DNA of 64,000 nt from Deltaproteobacteria bacterium (GTDB lineage Bacteria > Myxococcota > XYA12-FULL-58-9). The position numbers were made by a program, and so were the translations under genes. This document shows positions 25,751-34,241 of this stretch, piece after piece; within the stretch, counting starts at the first letter, position 1; every line of letters begins with the position of its first letter. The stretch lies in NCBI GenBank assembly GCA_016218825.1, contig JACRCV010000015.1, positions 93,925 through 157,924 of the forward strand, given 5' to 3'. The notes beneath the pieces were generated by a model. That model did not search any database. It was not told the DNA's origin and saw nothing but the letters and a program-made list of their open reading frames with translations.

Positions 25751-27088
25751 TCAGTCGTCCACGATCAACACGCACTGCCGGCCGGAGGCGGTGCTGTCCC
25801 ATTTCGTCGTCGGATAGTAGGACCCGGCCCAAGTCGGGTGGGAGGCGACGAGGTAGAACCCGGGGTTGTTGTCGGCGGCCAGTCTCGCCGCGCTGCCGGT
25901 CGCCGCGGACTCGGCGAGGTAACACGCGAAGTTGTGGATCACGACCCAGGCGTTGGTGGCCGCGCCCGGGTCATAGTCGATGCCGGTGATGTCGCCGTCC
26001 ACCCCCCAGGCGCCGCTGCGGTAGGGCGCATAGAAACCGGGCGGGTTGGTCCAGTCGGGCACACCGTCACCAGGCGGGGGGCCGGCCGGTAGGGTATCGG
26101 CCCAAACCCCGTACCATTGGAAGCAGCCATCCGAGACCGCCCACCAGTGCTCGGCGCCGGCGTTGACGTGCAGGCTCAGGTGACAGGGCGCGCTGACCTG
26201 CAGCGCGTCGACGTTCTGCCACATCGTGGTGCCGAGCCTGAGGGTGCAGCCGTCCTCGTCGCCGCACAGCGCGGTGAACATGGTGTCGTTCACCAGCTTG
26301 GAGACGACCGCGGTGGTGCTCGCGGTGACGATCACCTGCATGCGATTGCCGATGGTCGCGGTCGAGGTCGGCGTCGAGGCCTCGGAGTCGGTCCAGATCG
26401 AGCTCGTGCCGCCGCTGCTACCGCCGGTGATGTTCAGGCGGTTGGCGTTGATCTTCCCGGTGGTCGCGGCGTCGTTGATCTTGGTGATCACCTCGGTGCC
26501 CGTCAGGTTGGTGATGGTGCCCGGGTCGCCCTTGTCGCCTTTGTCGCCCTTGATGCCTTGCTCGCCCTTGAGGAGGTTGACGGCGGCCTGGGCGGTGCCG
26601 GCGGCGTTGACCGCGGTCAGGGTGTAGTCGTCCTCCACCAACGCCGGCCCCGAGGCTGACGGCACCAGGTCGACGACGGTGTCCTGGTTGCGACCGCCTT
26701 CGAGGATGGTCATCGCGTACGTCGGGCCGCCGGTCTTGCTCGCCAGCTGGAAGGTCGAGCCGCCGAGGTGGGTGCCGGTGACCACCAGCGCGGTGCCGAT
26801 GCAGGGCTTGCCGGTCGTGGCTTGGCAGGCGGCGCCGTCGCCGCTCCCGGTGACGTCGGTGATCGTCGGGCCGGCGCCCTGACCGGAGATGCAGATCTCG
26901 CCGTTGCAGACTCGGCCCGCCGAGCAGTCCTGGTCGGTGGTGCAAACTTGCTCGCACTTCTGTGTGAGGCAGACGTGACCGTCCGGGCAGTCGGTGTTCG
27001 TGGCGCAGGTGGTGGCCGTCTTGCCGCCGCATCCAGCCGAACCCACCCCGATGACGACGACGAGGCCGACGAGCACTCTGTGGAACAT
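25751..27088 (-). CDS. Lipoprotein with a short collagen-like repeat
   Basis: 445 residues from ATG 27088, chosen because AAGGAG lies 8 bp before it; an in-frame GTG at 27097 abuts that ribosome site. Signal MFHRVLVGLVVVIGVGSAGC with good lipid Cys, then two Cys-rich units (CATNTDCPDGHVC, CTTDQDCSAGRVC). An IPT/TIG-like region follows (GPTITDVTGSGDGA, GTALVVTGTHLGG). Residues about 175-195 are five Gly-X-Y triplets (GEQGIKGDKGDKGDPG). A beta-rich C-terminal domain of about 200 residues contains many Trp and Cys. Architecture resembles phage-tail-like or surface adhesive proteins where a collagen stalk carries a head. Probably surface exposed. Function unknown. Confidence 0.82.
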   Translation of the reverse strand: MFHRVLVGLVVVIGVGSAGCGGKTATTCATNTDCPDGHVCLTQKCEQVCTTDQDCSAGRVCNGEICISGQGAGPTITDVTGSGDGAACQATTGKPCIGTALVVTGTHLGGSTFQLASKTGGPTYAMTILEGGRNQDTVVDLVPSASGPALVEDDYTLTAVNAAGTAQAAVNLLKGEQGIKGDKGDKGDPGTITNLTGTEVITKINDAATTGKINANRLNITGGSSGGTSSIWTDSEASTPTSTATIGNRMQVIVTASTTAVVSKLVNDTMFTALCGDEDGCTLRLGTTMWQNVDALQVSAPCHLSLHVNAGAEHWWAVSDGCFQWYGVWADTLPAGPPPGDGVPDWTNPPGFYAPYRSGAWGVDGDITGIDYDPGAATNAWVVIHNFACYLAESAATGSAARLAADNNPGFYLVASHPTWAGSYYPTTKWDSTASGRQCVLIVDD

Positions 27089-27474
27089 TGCTTTCACTCC
27101 TTAGGGATCTTGGCGGGCGGCGCCCGCCGCCGGAGGGAAATGTACCGCAAACCATGGGGCTTGTCCCGCACTACGGTGCCGTCCGCCGGCGCGGCCGCGG
27201 AATCGGAGGTCGACACGGTCTCGCGGACGTGCCCCATAGGGATGCGGGGTCGTAGCAAGATCGGGTTGCGTCCTCGAATTCCTGTGGCACAATTTGAGTG
27301 GGTCCGAGCAGGCCCGCCGCGATTGACGTCGAAGGGGAGCTGGGATGTCGAGAGTGCGTGGCGGAGCTCGCGACCCGGGTAGTGTGCCCAGGGATCGGTG
27401 TTGTCTCTTTCCGCGTGCCTCCACGTGTCGTTTCGGAGTTGGGCCATCAACCTCGCTCGGCAGGAGTCTTGTGC
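27089..27474 (+). promoter_or_regulatory. Leader region of the chemosensory operon, candidate promoter at 27266-27293
   Basis: 386 bp without a gene between the divergent lipoprotein and cheY. TTGCGT (27266-27271), 16 bp, CACAAT (27288-27293) is the best sigma-70-like pair, leaving a leader of about 175 bases before ATG 27475. TTGACG at 27325-27330 is another possible -35 without a good -10. No riboswitch, tRNA or strong hairpin recognised. Confidence 0.3.
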
Positions 27475-27843
27475 ATGGCGAAGTCGATCCTGATCGTCGA
27501 CGATACGGAAACCGTGTTGATGTTCGAGCGGACTCTGCTGCGGAACCGCGGCTTTGAGATCCGCGTGGCGCGAAACGGCGCCCTGGCGCTGCAGGAAGTG
27601 GAGAAGTCCCGGCCGGACCTCATCTTGCTCGACATCATGATGCCGGAGCTCGACGGGGTCGAGACCTGTCGGCGATTGAAGGCCGACCCCGCGACGCGGG
27701 ACATCCCGGTGCTGATGGTCACCACCAAGGGTGAGTCGGCGATGGTCGAGAGGGCGTTTCAGGCGGGGTGCAACGACTACCTCACCAAGCCGATCGACCA
27801 CCTGGAGCTGTTGTCCAAGATTCAAACGTACCTGCCGCGGTAG
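27475..27843 (+). CDS. cheY: CheY-like single-domain response regulator
   Basis: 122 residues from ATG 27475 (AGGAG 9 bp upstream). Receiver domain only: acidic pocket Asp9/Asp10, phospho-acceptor Asp53 in LILLDIMMPELDG, Thr83/84 and Lys105 (YLTKPID). It is the first gene of the che operon and the likely phosphorylation target of the CheA encoded 16 bp downstream. It has no DNA-binding or enzymatic output, so it works by protein contact. Whether it drives a flagellar motor, gliding machinery or another process cannot be told; no motility genes are in the window. Confidence 0.9.
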   Translation: MAKSILIVDDTETVLMFERTLLRNRGFEIRVARNGALALQEVEKSRPDLILLDIMMPELDGVETCRRLKADPATRDIPVLMVTTKGESAMVERAFQAGCNDYLTKPIDHLELLSKIQTYLPR

Positions 27844-27846
27844 GGC

Positions 27847-27855
27847 GGGGGGGGG
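27847..27855 (+). repeat. G9 homopolymer between cheY and cheA
   Basis: Nine consecutive G bases lie between the cheY stop (27841-27843) and the cheA ATG (27860), covering the place where a ribosome site would be. Such tracts slip easily, so spacing upstream of cheA may vary between cells. Confidence 0.6.
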
Positions 27856-27859
27856 CGCC

Positions 27860-29905
27860 ATGGGTGACGTCGACGACGCCGTCCTGGGGGTGTTTCTGCG
27901 CGAAGGGGCCGAGAAGCTCGCGGACCTGAACGCGCTGCTGCTGCGGCTGGAGGCGCAGCCGCGCGACCACGTGGTGATCTCGGATCTGGTGCGCACCGCG
28001 CACAACCTCAAGGGCGGGGCCGGCACCGCCGGTCTCGGACCGATCGCCGACGCGGCGCACCGAATCGAAGAGGTCGTGCTGCGCCTGCGGGACGGCACGA
28101 TGGCGGCGGACTCTACGGTCTTCGACGCGCTGTTCGCGAGCGTCGACGCCCTGGAGGCGAGCCTCAGCGATCTGACCCGGGGCGCGGCAGAGCTGCCGCA
28201 GGTGCAGCGCGTGGTGCAGGCGATGGATCGCCTCCTGGGCGACGACAGGAAGGCGGCGATCGCGTCCGACGCGCGAGGCCCGGCCGGCTTCGTGTTGGGA
28301 GAATACGACCACGTGCGCATCAAGGTGCTGCGGCAGCGCGGCAAGTGTCTGCTGCGCGTCGAGCTCTCGCCGCCGGCCACCGAGGCCGACCCGGTGCCGT
28401 GGGCGCGGGAGCTCTTGCGCCGGCTGCGCCGGCAGGCGGAGATCGTCGCGACGCTGCCGGCCGAGGTGGACCTCGAGCCACTCGGCGCGACCCGGCGGCT
28501 GGCGGTGCTGTGCGGCACCGACAGCGGCTCGGCCGTGCTCGAGGCCGCGCTGATCGCAGCGGGCGCCGAGCAAGTCGCGATCGCCGCGGTCGACACCCAA
28601 GGCGGGACCGACGACACCGACCGCGCGCCGCGGCCCCGGGCCAAGGGCTCGGTGAAGATCGAGCTGAGTCGCGTCGACGGCCTCTTGGACATGATCGGCG
28701 AGTTGGTCATCGCGCAGTCGATGGCGGCGAACGTGCCGGAGATAGCTTGCCTGAGCTCGCGCCGCGCCCGCCAGTGTCTGGGGCAGGTGACGCGCATCAC
28801 CCGCGACCTCCAGGACGCCGGGCTCCGCCTGCGGATGGTTCCGGTGCGCGGCCTCTTTCAGGCGATGGCGCGCACCGTCCGCGACTTGGCGCGCAAGCAC
28901 GGCAAGGAGATCCGTCTGATCACCTCGGGCGACGACGTCGAGCTCGATCGCAGCGTCGTCGAGCGGATCACCGATCCGATGGTGCACCTGGTGCGCAACG
29001 CCGTCGATCACGGGATCGAGACCCCGAGCGAGCGGGCGGCCGGCGGCAAGGGCCAGGCGGCCACCATCACGCTGGCGGCGTACCATCAGGGCGGGAGCAT
29101 CATCGTCGAGGTCAAGGACGACGGCCGGGGTCTCGACCGCGACGCGATCCGCGCCAAGGCGGGGGCGCTGGGTTTGATCCGCGACGGCGCCACGATCCGG
29201 GACGCGGACCTCCTCAACCTGATCTTCGAGAGCGGCCTGTCCACCAGCGCCGAGGTGACCGACACCTCGGGGCGCGGCGTGGGGCTCGACATCGTGCGGC
29301 GCAACGTCGAGGCGATGCGCGGTCGGGTCTCGGTCGCCTCGGTGGCGACGCGCGGCACGTCGATCAAGATGGTGCTGCCGCTGACGCTCGCGATCATCGA
29401 CGGCATGCTCGTCGGCTGTGGCGCCGAGCGCTACATCATCCCGACCATGGCGGTCGTCGAGTCGATTCGGCCGCTGCCGGAGGCCGTCGTCTCGGTGGCC
29501 GGGCGCCGGGAGATGCTGAACGTGCGCGGCTCGCTGCTGCCGCTCGTGAGCCTGAGCCAGCTGTTCCAGGTCGAGGGCGGCACCCTGGACGCGTCGCGCG
29601 GCCTGGTGGTGGTGGTGGAGGGCATCGGCCGCTCGGTGGGTCTGATCGTCGACAGCGTGCTGGCGCAGCAGCAGGTGGTCATCAAGAGCATCGGCAGCGG
29701 CCTCGGGCGCGCGAAGTATCTCTCCGGCGCCGCCATCCTGCCCGACGGCAAGGTGGGCCTGATCGTGAACGTCGACGAGATCACGGTGGCCAGCGCCCAG
29801 GACGCCGCCGCGCTCCCCGACGCCGCGCAGAGCCCCGATGCCACGCCGGCGGCCGGCGCCGTCTCCAACCCCGAGCCCAGAGAGGTGACGAATGAACAGC
29901 GCTGA
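27860..29905 (+). CDS. cheA: Chemotaxis-type histidine kinase CheA
   Basis: 681 residues from ATG 27860. The P1 domain has the phosphorylated His48 in RTAHNLKGGAG. A middle part (about 135-250, DHVRIKVLRQRGKCLLRVEL onward) is similar in position to a P2 docking domain but not clearly recognisable. P3 dimerisation starts at VKIELSRVDGLLDMIGELVIAQS. P4 ATPase has an N box LVRNAVDHGIE, G1 DDGRGLD and G2 GRGVGLD. The C-terminal P5 is CheW-like (GAERYIIPTMAVVESI, LVVVVEGIGRSVGLIVDSVLAQQQVVIKS). It passes phosphate to CheY and CheB. Overlaps cheW by 14 bp. Confidence 0.95.
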   Translation: MGDVDDAVLGVFLREGAEKLADLNALLLRLEAQPRDHVVISDLVRTAHNLKGGAGTAGLGPIADAAHRIEEVVLRLRDGTMAADSTVFDALFASVDALEASLSDLTRGAAELPQVQRVVQAMDRLLGDDRKAAIASDARGPAGFVLGEYDHVRIKVLRQRGKCLLRVELSPPATEADPVPWARELLRRLRRQAEIVATLPAEVDLEPLGATRRLAVLCGTDSGSAVLEAALIAAGAEQVAIAAVDTQGGTDDTDRAPRPRAKGSVKIELSRVDGLLDMIGELVIAQSMAANVPEIACLSSRRARQCLGQVTRITRDLQDAGLRLRMVPVRGLFQAMARTVRDLARKHGKEIRLITSGDDVELDRSVVERITDPMVHLVRNAVDHGIETPSERAAGGKGQAATITLAAYHQGGSIIVEVKDDGRGLDRDAIRAKAGALGLIRDGATIRDADLLNLIFESGLSTSAEVTDTSGRGVGLDIVRRNVEAMRGRVSVASVATRGTSIKMVLPLTLAIIDGMLVGCGAERYIIPTMAVVESIRPLPEAVVSVAGRREMLNVRGSLLPLVSLSQLFQVEGGTLDASRGLVVVVEGIGRSVGLIVDSVLAQQQVVIKSIGSGLGRAKYLSGAAILPDGKVGLIVNVDEITVASAQDAAALPDAAQSPDATPAAGAVSNPEPREVTNEQR

Positions 29906-30437
29906 CCTCGAGACCCGTGCGCCGGAGGCCGGGGGCGCGGGGGTGCAAGACGCCGTGCGGTTGTTGGCCGGAAAGTACATCACCTTCCGCCTGGCGCGGG
30001 AGGTGTACGGCATCGAGGTGCTCAAGGTCCGCGAGCTCATTCGGGTCATGGAGATCACCCGGGTGCCCGGCACCAAGGCCTTCGTGCGCGGGGTGATCAA
30101 CCTGCGCGGCCGCGTCATCCCGGTCGTCGACCCCCGCCTCAAGTTCGCGATGGGCGAGGTGACGGTGGGCGACCAGACCGTCATCATCGTCGTGCAGTAC
30201 GAGGCCGACGGCGAGGAGCTGACGATGGGGATCCTGGTCGACGAGGTCCTCGAGGTGTCGAGCATCGCCGCGGAGAACATCGAGCCACCCCCGGACTTCG
30301 GAGCCGGCGCCATCGACACCGCGTTCATCCTCGGGGTCGGCAAGGCGGCGAAGCAGGTGGTGCTGCTGCTCGACATCTCCGGGGTGCTCAGCGCCGAGGA
30401 ACAAGAACAGGTGAGTCGGGTCGCGACCGGTGAGTGA
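29892..30437 (+). CDS. cheW: CheW adaptor
   Basis: 181 residues. The CheW fold links receptor and kinase: YITFRLAREVYGIEVLKVRELIRVMEITRVPG, VRGVINLRGRVIPVVDPRLKF, ILVDEVLEVSSI and ILGVGKAAKQVVLLLDI are the standard blocks. The first 27 residues are a non-conserved extension. Starts inside the 3' end of cheA, and the receptor gene follows 30 bp after it. All conserved receptor-contact residues of the NLRGxxxPVxD loop are present. Confidence 0.94.
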   Translation: MNSADLETRAPEAGGAGVQDAVRLLAGKYITFRLAREVYGIEVLKVRELIRVMEITRVPGTKAFVRGVINLRGRVIPVVDPRLKFAMGEVTVGDQTVIIVVQYEADGEELTMGILVDEVLEVSSIAAENIEPPPDFGAGAIDTAFILGVGKAAKQVVLLLDISGVLSAEEQEQVSRVATGE

Positions 30438-30467
30438 GGCACGGGCCTATCGAGAAAGGGAGCGTCG

Positions 30468-32336
30468 ATGCTTGCAGACATGAAGACTGGAACGAAGATC
30501 ATTCTTGGTTTCGGCGCGGCGTTCGCCGCCGCGGTGGTGGTCGGTTCCGTCGGCTACAACGGGCTCGTCACCACCAGCCACGAGGTCGAGGAAATCGGCG
30601 CCGGCAACCTCCCGGCCATCGTCGGCGTCGGGCTGATCATGGAGGGCATGTTTCAGGCGGCCTACGGCGTCGCCGCCCTCGAGACCGGCGAAACCGACCA
30701 AAAGGCGCGCGGTGAGTTCTACGCGCTGGTGAGCGCCGGCCTCAAACAGATCGAGGAGGGCCAAGAGCGCTACGAGCCCCTCGAGAAGACCAAGGACGAA
30801 GCGGCGATGTGGCGCGAGCTGCAGCCGATGATGGCCGGTTGGAAGCGCGGCATCAACGGTGCCGTCGGCCTGTTCCAGGAGCTCGACCAACTGCTGCGGG
30901 CCGGGGTCGCCAAGGATGACGCGAGGGTCCAGGCCGCCGAGCGCCGCCTGCGCCAGGAGCTCGACGCGGTGCGGGAGATGGAGCACGATCTCGACCCGCG
31001 CCAGGACGCCCTGTCGGTGGATTTGCGCCATCAGGCCGAGCAGTCGCTCAGCGACGCCCGCGTCATCGTCAAGAACACCCTGACGACGACCCTCGCGGTG
31101 CTCGGGCTGGCGCTGGCGCTGGCGTGTGCGGCGGGCATGTTGGTGTATCGGAGCATCACCCGGGTGCTCACCGTGCTCGTCGCCGAGACCAAGCGCCTGA
31201 CGGCGAGCGCCATCGCCGGCCAGCTCGACGTGCGCGGTGACACGACGCTCGTGAACGCCGAGTTCCGGCCGGTGCTCGAAGGTATCAACGGCATGTTGGA
31301 TCCGTTCCGGGACGCGTTCGGGCAGATGCAACAGCTGATCAAGGCGGCGAACGGCGGCGACCTGACGGCGCGGGCGGATCTGCGCGGGTTTGTCGGTGGC
31401 TGGCGCGACCTGTTGGACGGCATCAACGGCATGCTGGCCCCGATCCACGACGCCTTCGCCCAGGTGGCGGAGGCGGCGGATCAGGTCTCGGCGGCGGCGA
31501 CCCAGATCGCGCAGGGCAGCCAATCGGTGTCCCAAGGCGCCTCGGAGCAGGCGAGCGCCATCGAGGAGACCTCGAGCAGCCTGGAGGAGATCACCGGGCA
31601 GACCAAACAAAACGCCGACTCGGCGCAGCAGGCGAACGGCCTGGCGCAGGGGATGCGGAGCACCGCGGACAAGGGCAAGACGGCGATGGAGCAGATGGCG
31701 GGCTCGATGGTGGCGATCCGCGACGCCTCGGGCACGACCTCCCAGATCATTCGCGACATCAACGAGATCGCCTTTCAGACCAACCTCCTGGCGTTGAACG
31801 CCGCGGTCGAGGCCGCCCGCGCCGGCGACGCGGGGCGCGGCTTCGCGGTGGTGGCCGAGGAGGTCCGGAACCTGGCGCAGCGCTCCAAGGAGGCGGCGGG
31901 CAAGACCGAGGCCCTGATCAACGAGTCGATCCGACTGAGCGGCCTCGGCGAGGGCATCACCCGGGACGTCGGCGGCAACCTGATGGAGATCGTCGGCGCG
32001 GTGGCCAAGGTGACCGGGTTGGTCGAGGAGATGGCGTCGTCGAGCTCCGAGCAGGCCCGGGGACTGGAGCAGCTCAACAAGGCGGTGGCGCAGATGGACC
32101 AGGTGGTGCAGCAAAACGTCGCGAACGCCGAGGAGTCGTCGAGCGCCGCGGAGGAGCTCGCGAGCCAGGCGGAGCAGCTCGCGGCCATGGTCGGGCGCTT
32201 CAGGCTCAACCGCGCCGCCAGCGCCCGGCCCGGCATCCGCGACCGACACGGCAAGCCGGCCTTGCGCGCGCCGCACCCCGCGGCGCCGCATCCCGCCGGC
32301 GATGAGCGCGATGGTGGCATCGCCAAGAACTACTGA
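30468..32336 (+). CDS. Methyl-accepting chemotaxis protein
   Basis: 622 residues. First membrane helix at about 11-30 ([20 protein letters not shown]). A four-helix sensor region covers about 35-205, with many charged residues, and the second helix is near 208-228 ([19 protein letters not shown]). A HAMP-like segment and a duplicated linker ([30 protein letters not shown]) follow. The signalling hairpin tip is [41 protein letters not shown]. Methylation-type Glu/Gln pairs are in [16 protein letters not shown] and [10 protein letters not shown]. The tail after 575 is Pro/His/Arg-rich without a CheR/CheB pentapeptide. Ligand unknown. It is the only receptor in the operon, so it is probably its dedicated input. 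Confidence 0.92.
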   Translation: MLADMKTGTKIILGFGAAFAAAVVVGSVGYNGLVTTSHEVEEIGAGNLPAIVGVGLIMEGMFQAAYGVAALETGETDQKARGEFYALVSAGLKQIEEGQERYEPLEKTKDEAAMWRELQPMMAGWKRGINGAVGLFQELDQLLRAGVAKDDARVQAAERRLRQELDAVREMEHDLDPRQDALSVDLRHQAEQSLSDARVIVKNTLTTTLAVLGLALALACAAGMLVYRSITRVLTVLVAETKRLTASAIAGQLDVRGDTTLVNAEFRPVLEGINGMLDPFRDAFGQMQQLIKAANGGDLTARADLRGFVGGWRDLLDGINGMLAPIHDAFAQVAEAADQVSAAATQIAQGSQSVSQGASEQASAIEETSSSLEEITGQTKQNADSAQQANGLAQGMRSTADKGKTAMEQMAGSMVAIRDASGTTSQIIRDINEIAFQTNLLALNAAVEAARAGDAGRGFAVVAEEVRNLAQRSKEAAGKTEALINESIRLSGLGEGITRDVGGNLMEIVGAVAKVTGLVEEMASSSSEQARGLEQLNKAVAQMDQVVQQNVANAEESSSAAEELASQAEQLAAMVGRFRLNRAASARPGIRDRHGKPALRAPHPAAPHPAGDERDGGIAKNY

Positions 32337-32398
32337 GCCCGGAAGGGCCCGCCCGCGGCGGGGCCGAGGATCTGAGGGGGAGAGCAGCGGAGGCTCTC

Positions 32399-33235
32399 GT
32401 GACCGGGAGCTCGATGGCGACGCGGGATGCGTCGTTGAGCCCGAGCCTGTTTCGGCGTTTGGCGGACATCGCCAGGGCGCAGGCCGGCATTCACCTGCGG
32501 GAGGGCAAAGAGGCGCTGCTCAGCGCCCGCATCGCGAAGAGGATGCGCGTCCTCGGGCTCGTCAACGCGCGCAGCTATCTCCGTTATCTCGAGGCCGACA
32601 CCTCCGGTGTCGAGCTCTTGCACTTCGTCGACGTCGTCACGACCAACTACACCTCGTTCTTCCGCGAGCCGACCCACTTCGACGCGCTGCGCGCCTTCGT
32701 CAACGCCGCCGCCGGCGCCGGGCAAAGGCGATTCACGCTCTGGTGCGCAGCGGCGGCATCGGGAGAAGAGCCCTTTTCGATGGCGATGGTGATGGCGGAC
32801 GCTGCCCTGCGCCTCGGGATCGAGTTCAAGATCTTGGCGACCGATATCTCGACTTGCACCCTCGCCAAGGCGCGCGCCGGCGTCTATTCCCGGCAGGCGC
32901 TCGGTCCGCTGTCCCCCGGCGAGCGGCGGCGATTCTTCAGGCGCCGCGGGGTCGGCGACGACGGCACCTTCGTGGTGTGCCCGGAGATCCGTGATCACGT
33001 CGCCTTCGACCGCGTCAACCTCGCGGCGCCGCCGCTGCCGATGCGGGGGCCCTTCGATGCGATCTTCTGCCGGAACGTCATGATCTACCTGGACCGCAAG
33101 GTGCGCACCGCGGTGGTCGCCGAGGTCGAGCGCCTGCTGCGGCCCGGTGGGCTGTTCGCCATCGGCCACGCCGAAACTCTCACCGGCATCCCGACGACGC
33201 TGAAGGCGAACGGGCCGTCGCTCTATCGTAAGTGA
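32399..33235 (+). CDS. cheR: CheR receptor methyltransferase
   Basis: 278 residues from GTG 32399 (GGAGG upstream); ATG 32414 is an alternative that removes five residues. Transfers methyl from S-adenosylmethionine to receptor glutamates. The N-terminal helical domain has LFRRLADIARAQAGIHLREGKEALLSARIAKRMR. Catalytic-domain blocks are VTTNYTSFFREPTHF, LWCAAAASGEEPFSMAM, ILATDIS, KARAGVYSR, FDAIFCRNVMIYLD and LLRPGGLFAIGHAETL. The GEEPFSMA motif is complete. Its target is likely the receptor encoded just upstream. Confidence 0.95.
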   Translation: MTGSSMATRDASLSPSLFRRLADIARAQAGIHLREGKEALLSARIAKRMRVLGLVNARSYLRYLEADTSGVELLHFVDVVTTNYTSFFREPTHFDALRAFVNAAAGAGQRRFTLWCAAAASGEEPFSMAMVMADAALRLGIEFKILATDISTCTLAKARAGVYSRQALGPLSPGERRRFFRRRGVGDDGTFVVCPEIRDHVAFDRVNLAAPPLPMRGPFDAIFCRNVMIYLDRKVRTAVVAEVERLLRPGGLFAIGHAETLTGIPTTLKANGPSLYRK

Positions 33236-33239
33236 AGGC

Positions 33240-34238
33240 ATGGGCCCCGGCGTCGTTCGACACCTGGTGCGGGGCAACCTGTGGGTCGGCGCGGGGGAGG
33301 CGGTGATCCACGCGGTCGTCGGCGCCGGCTACGGGGTGGCGGTGAAGGGCGCTCCCGGTCGGCTGAGCGGTATGGTGCACCTGGACGGGCGCTGGAGCGG
33401 ACCGGGGGTGGCGGCAGAGGGTGGCGGCGACTCGGTCCCGGAGCTGCTGCGGAGCTTCTTCGATGCGCTCGGCGGCGTGGACGCGCTGCGCGGCGCCCGC
33501 GCCGAGATCGCGGGCGGCGCCGACGTGCTCCGGCTGCTGCCCCGGCAAGCGCACGAAGAAGCCGTGGCGCGGGCGGTGACGTTGCTCTCCGAGGCCCTGT
33601 GGGCGCGGACGGTGGGGGTCGACCGCGTGACGACGGGTGGGGCCGCGACGCGCCGGATGTCCTTGTGGCTGCCCGACGGTGTGGTCAGCGTCGAGCAGGT
33701 CGGCGTCGCGGCTCGCGCCCAGGCGGACGCCGTGGACCCCGGGGGGTTGGACCCCGGCGGCGCCCACGTGAGGACGACGACCGTGAACATGGGCTGCATC
33801 TGCGTCGACGTCGCGCCGCACCTACTGTTGACGCTGCTCGGGTCGTGTGTCGGGGTGGCGCTCTACGATGACGCGGTGCGGATTGGCGGCTTGGCGCACG
33901 TGATGCTGCCGGAGAGCCGCGGCCGGGCGGCGGCTCACGGACGCTACGCCGACACCGCGATCCCGGCGCTGATCGAGGCCCTGGTCGCCGCGGGCGCGGC
34001 GCGCGAGCGGCTGCGGGCCAAGATCGCCGGTGGCGCCTCGGTGCTGTTCGGCGCCGAGGTTAGCCGGTTCCAGCGGATCTCGGAGGCCAACGTCGCCGTC
34101 GTCCGCGAAGCGCTGGCGGCCGCCGGGATCCCGATTGTCGCCGAGGAGGTGGGTGGCAGCGTCGGCCGGCGGATGCTGATTTATCTGGCTTCGTTCGGGG
34201 TGAAGGTGACGCCGTTTTGCAGCGGCGTTTGCGGGTAG
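33240..34238 (+). CDS. cheD: Tandem CheD: degenerate N-terminal CheD domain fused to a complete CheD
   Basis: 332 residues, twice the usual length of the receptor glutamine deamidase CheD. The C-terminal half (about 178-332) is canonical: LLTLLGSCVGVAL with catalytic Cys203, GGLAHVMLP with His220, GRYADTAIPALIEAL, RLRAKIAGGASVLF, IPIVAEEVGGSVGRRM. The N-terminal half (about 8-155) follows it block for block (AVVGAGYGVAV, RLSGMVHLDG, DSVPELLRSFFDAL, ARAEIAGGADVL, VGVDRVTTGGAATRRMSLWL). In it the Cys position is Gly30 while His47 is kept, so it cannot be a normal thiol deamidase. It starts 4 bp after cheR and is 3 bp before cheB. A separate start near 33769 for the second half is possible but not required. 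Confidence 0.85.
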   Translation: MGPGVVRHLVRGNLWVGAGEAVIHAVVGAGYGVAVKGAPGRLSGMVHLDGRWSGPGVAAEGGGDSVPELLRSFFDALGGVDALRGARAEIAGGADVLRLLPRQAHEEAVARAVTLLSEALWARTVGVDRVTTGGAATRRMSLWLPDGVVSVEQVGVAARAQADAVDPGGLDPGGAHVRTTTVNMGCICVDVAPHLLLTLLGSCVGVALYDDAVRIGGLAHVMLPESRGRAAAHGRYADTAIPALIEALVAAGAARERLRAKIAGGASVLFGAEVSRFQRISEANVAVVREALAAAGIPIVAEEVGGSVGRRMLIYLASFGVKVTPFCSGVCG

Positions 34239-34241
34239 CCC

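Noticed and set aside
27281..27298. Sigma-54-type promoter (TGTGGCACAATTTGAGT) upstream of cheY
   Set aside because: The -24 GG element fits, but the -12 GC is absent at the required spacing.
27782..30502. Open frame of over 900 codons opposite cheA and cheW
   Set aside because: Antisense of recognisable genes; no motifs.
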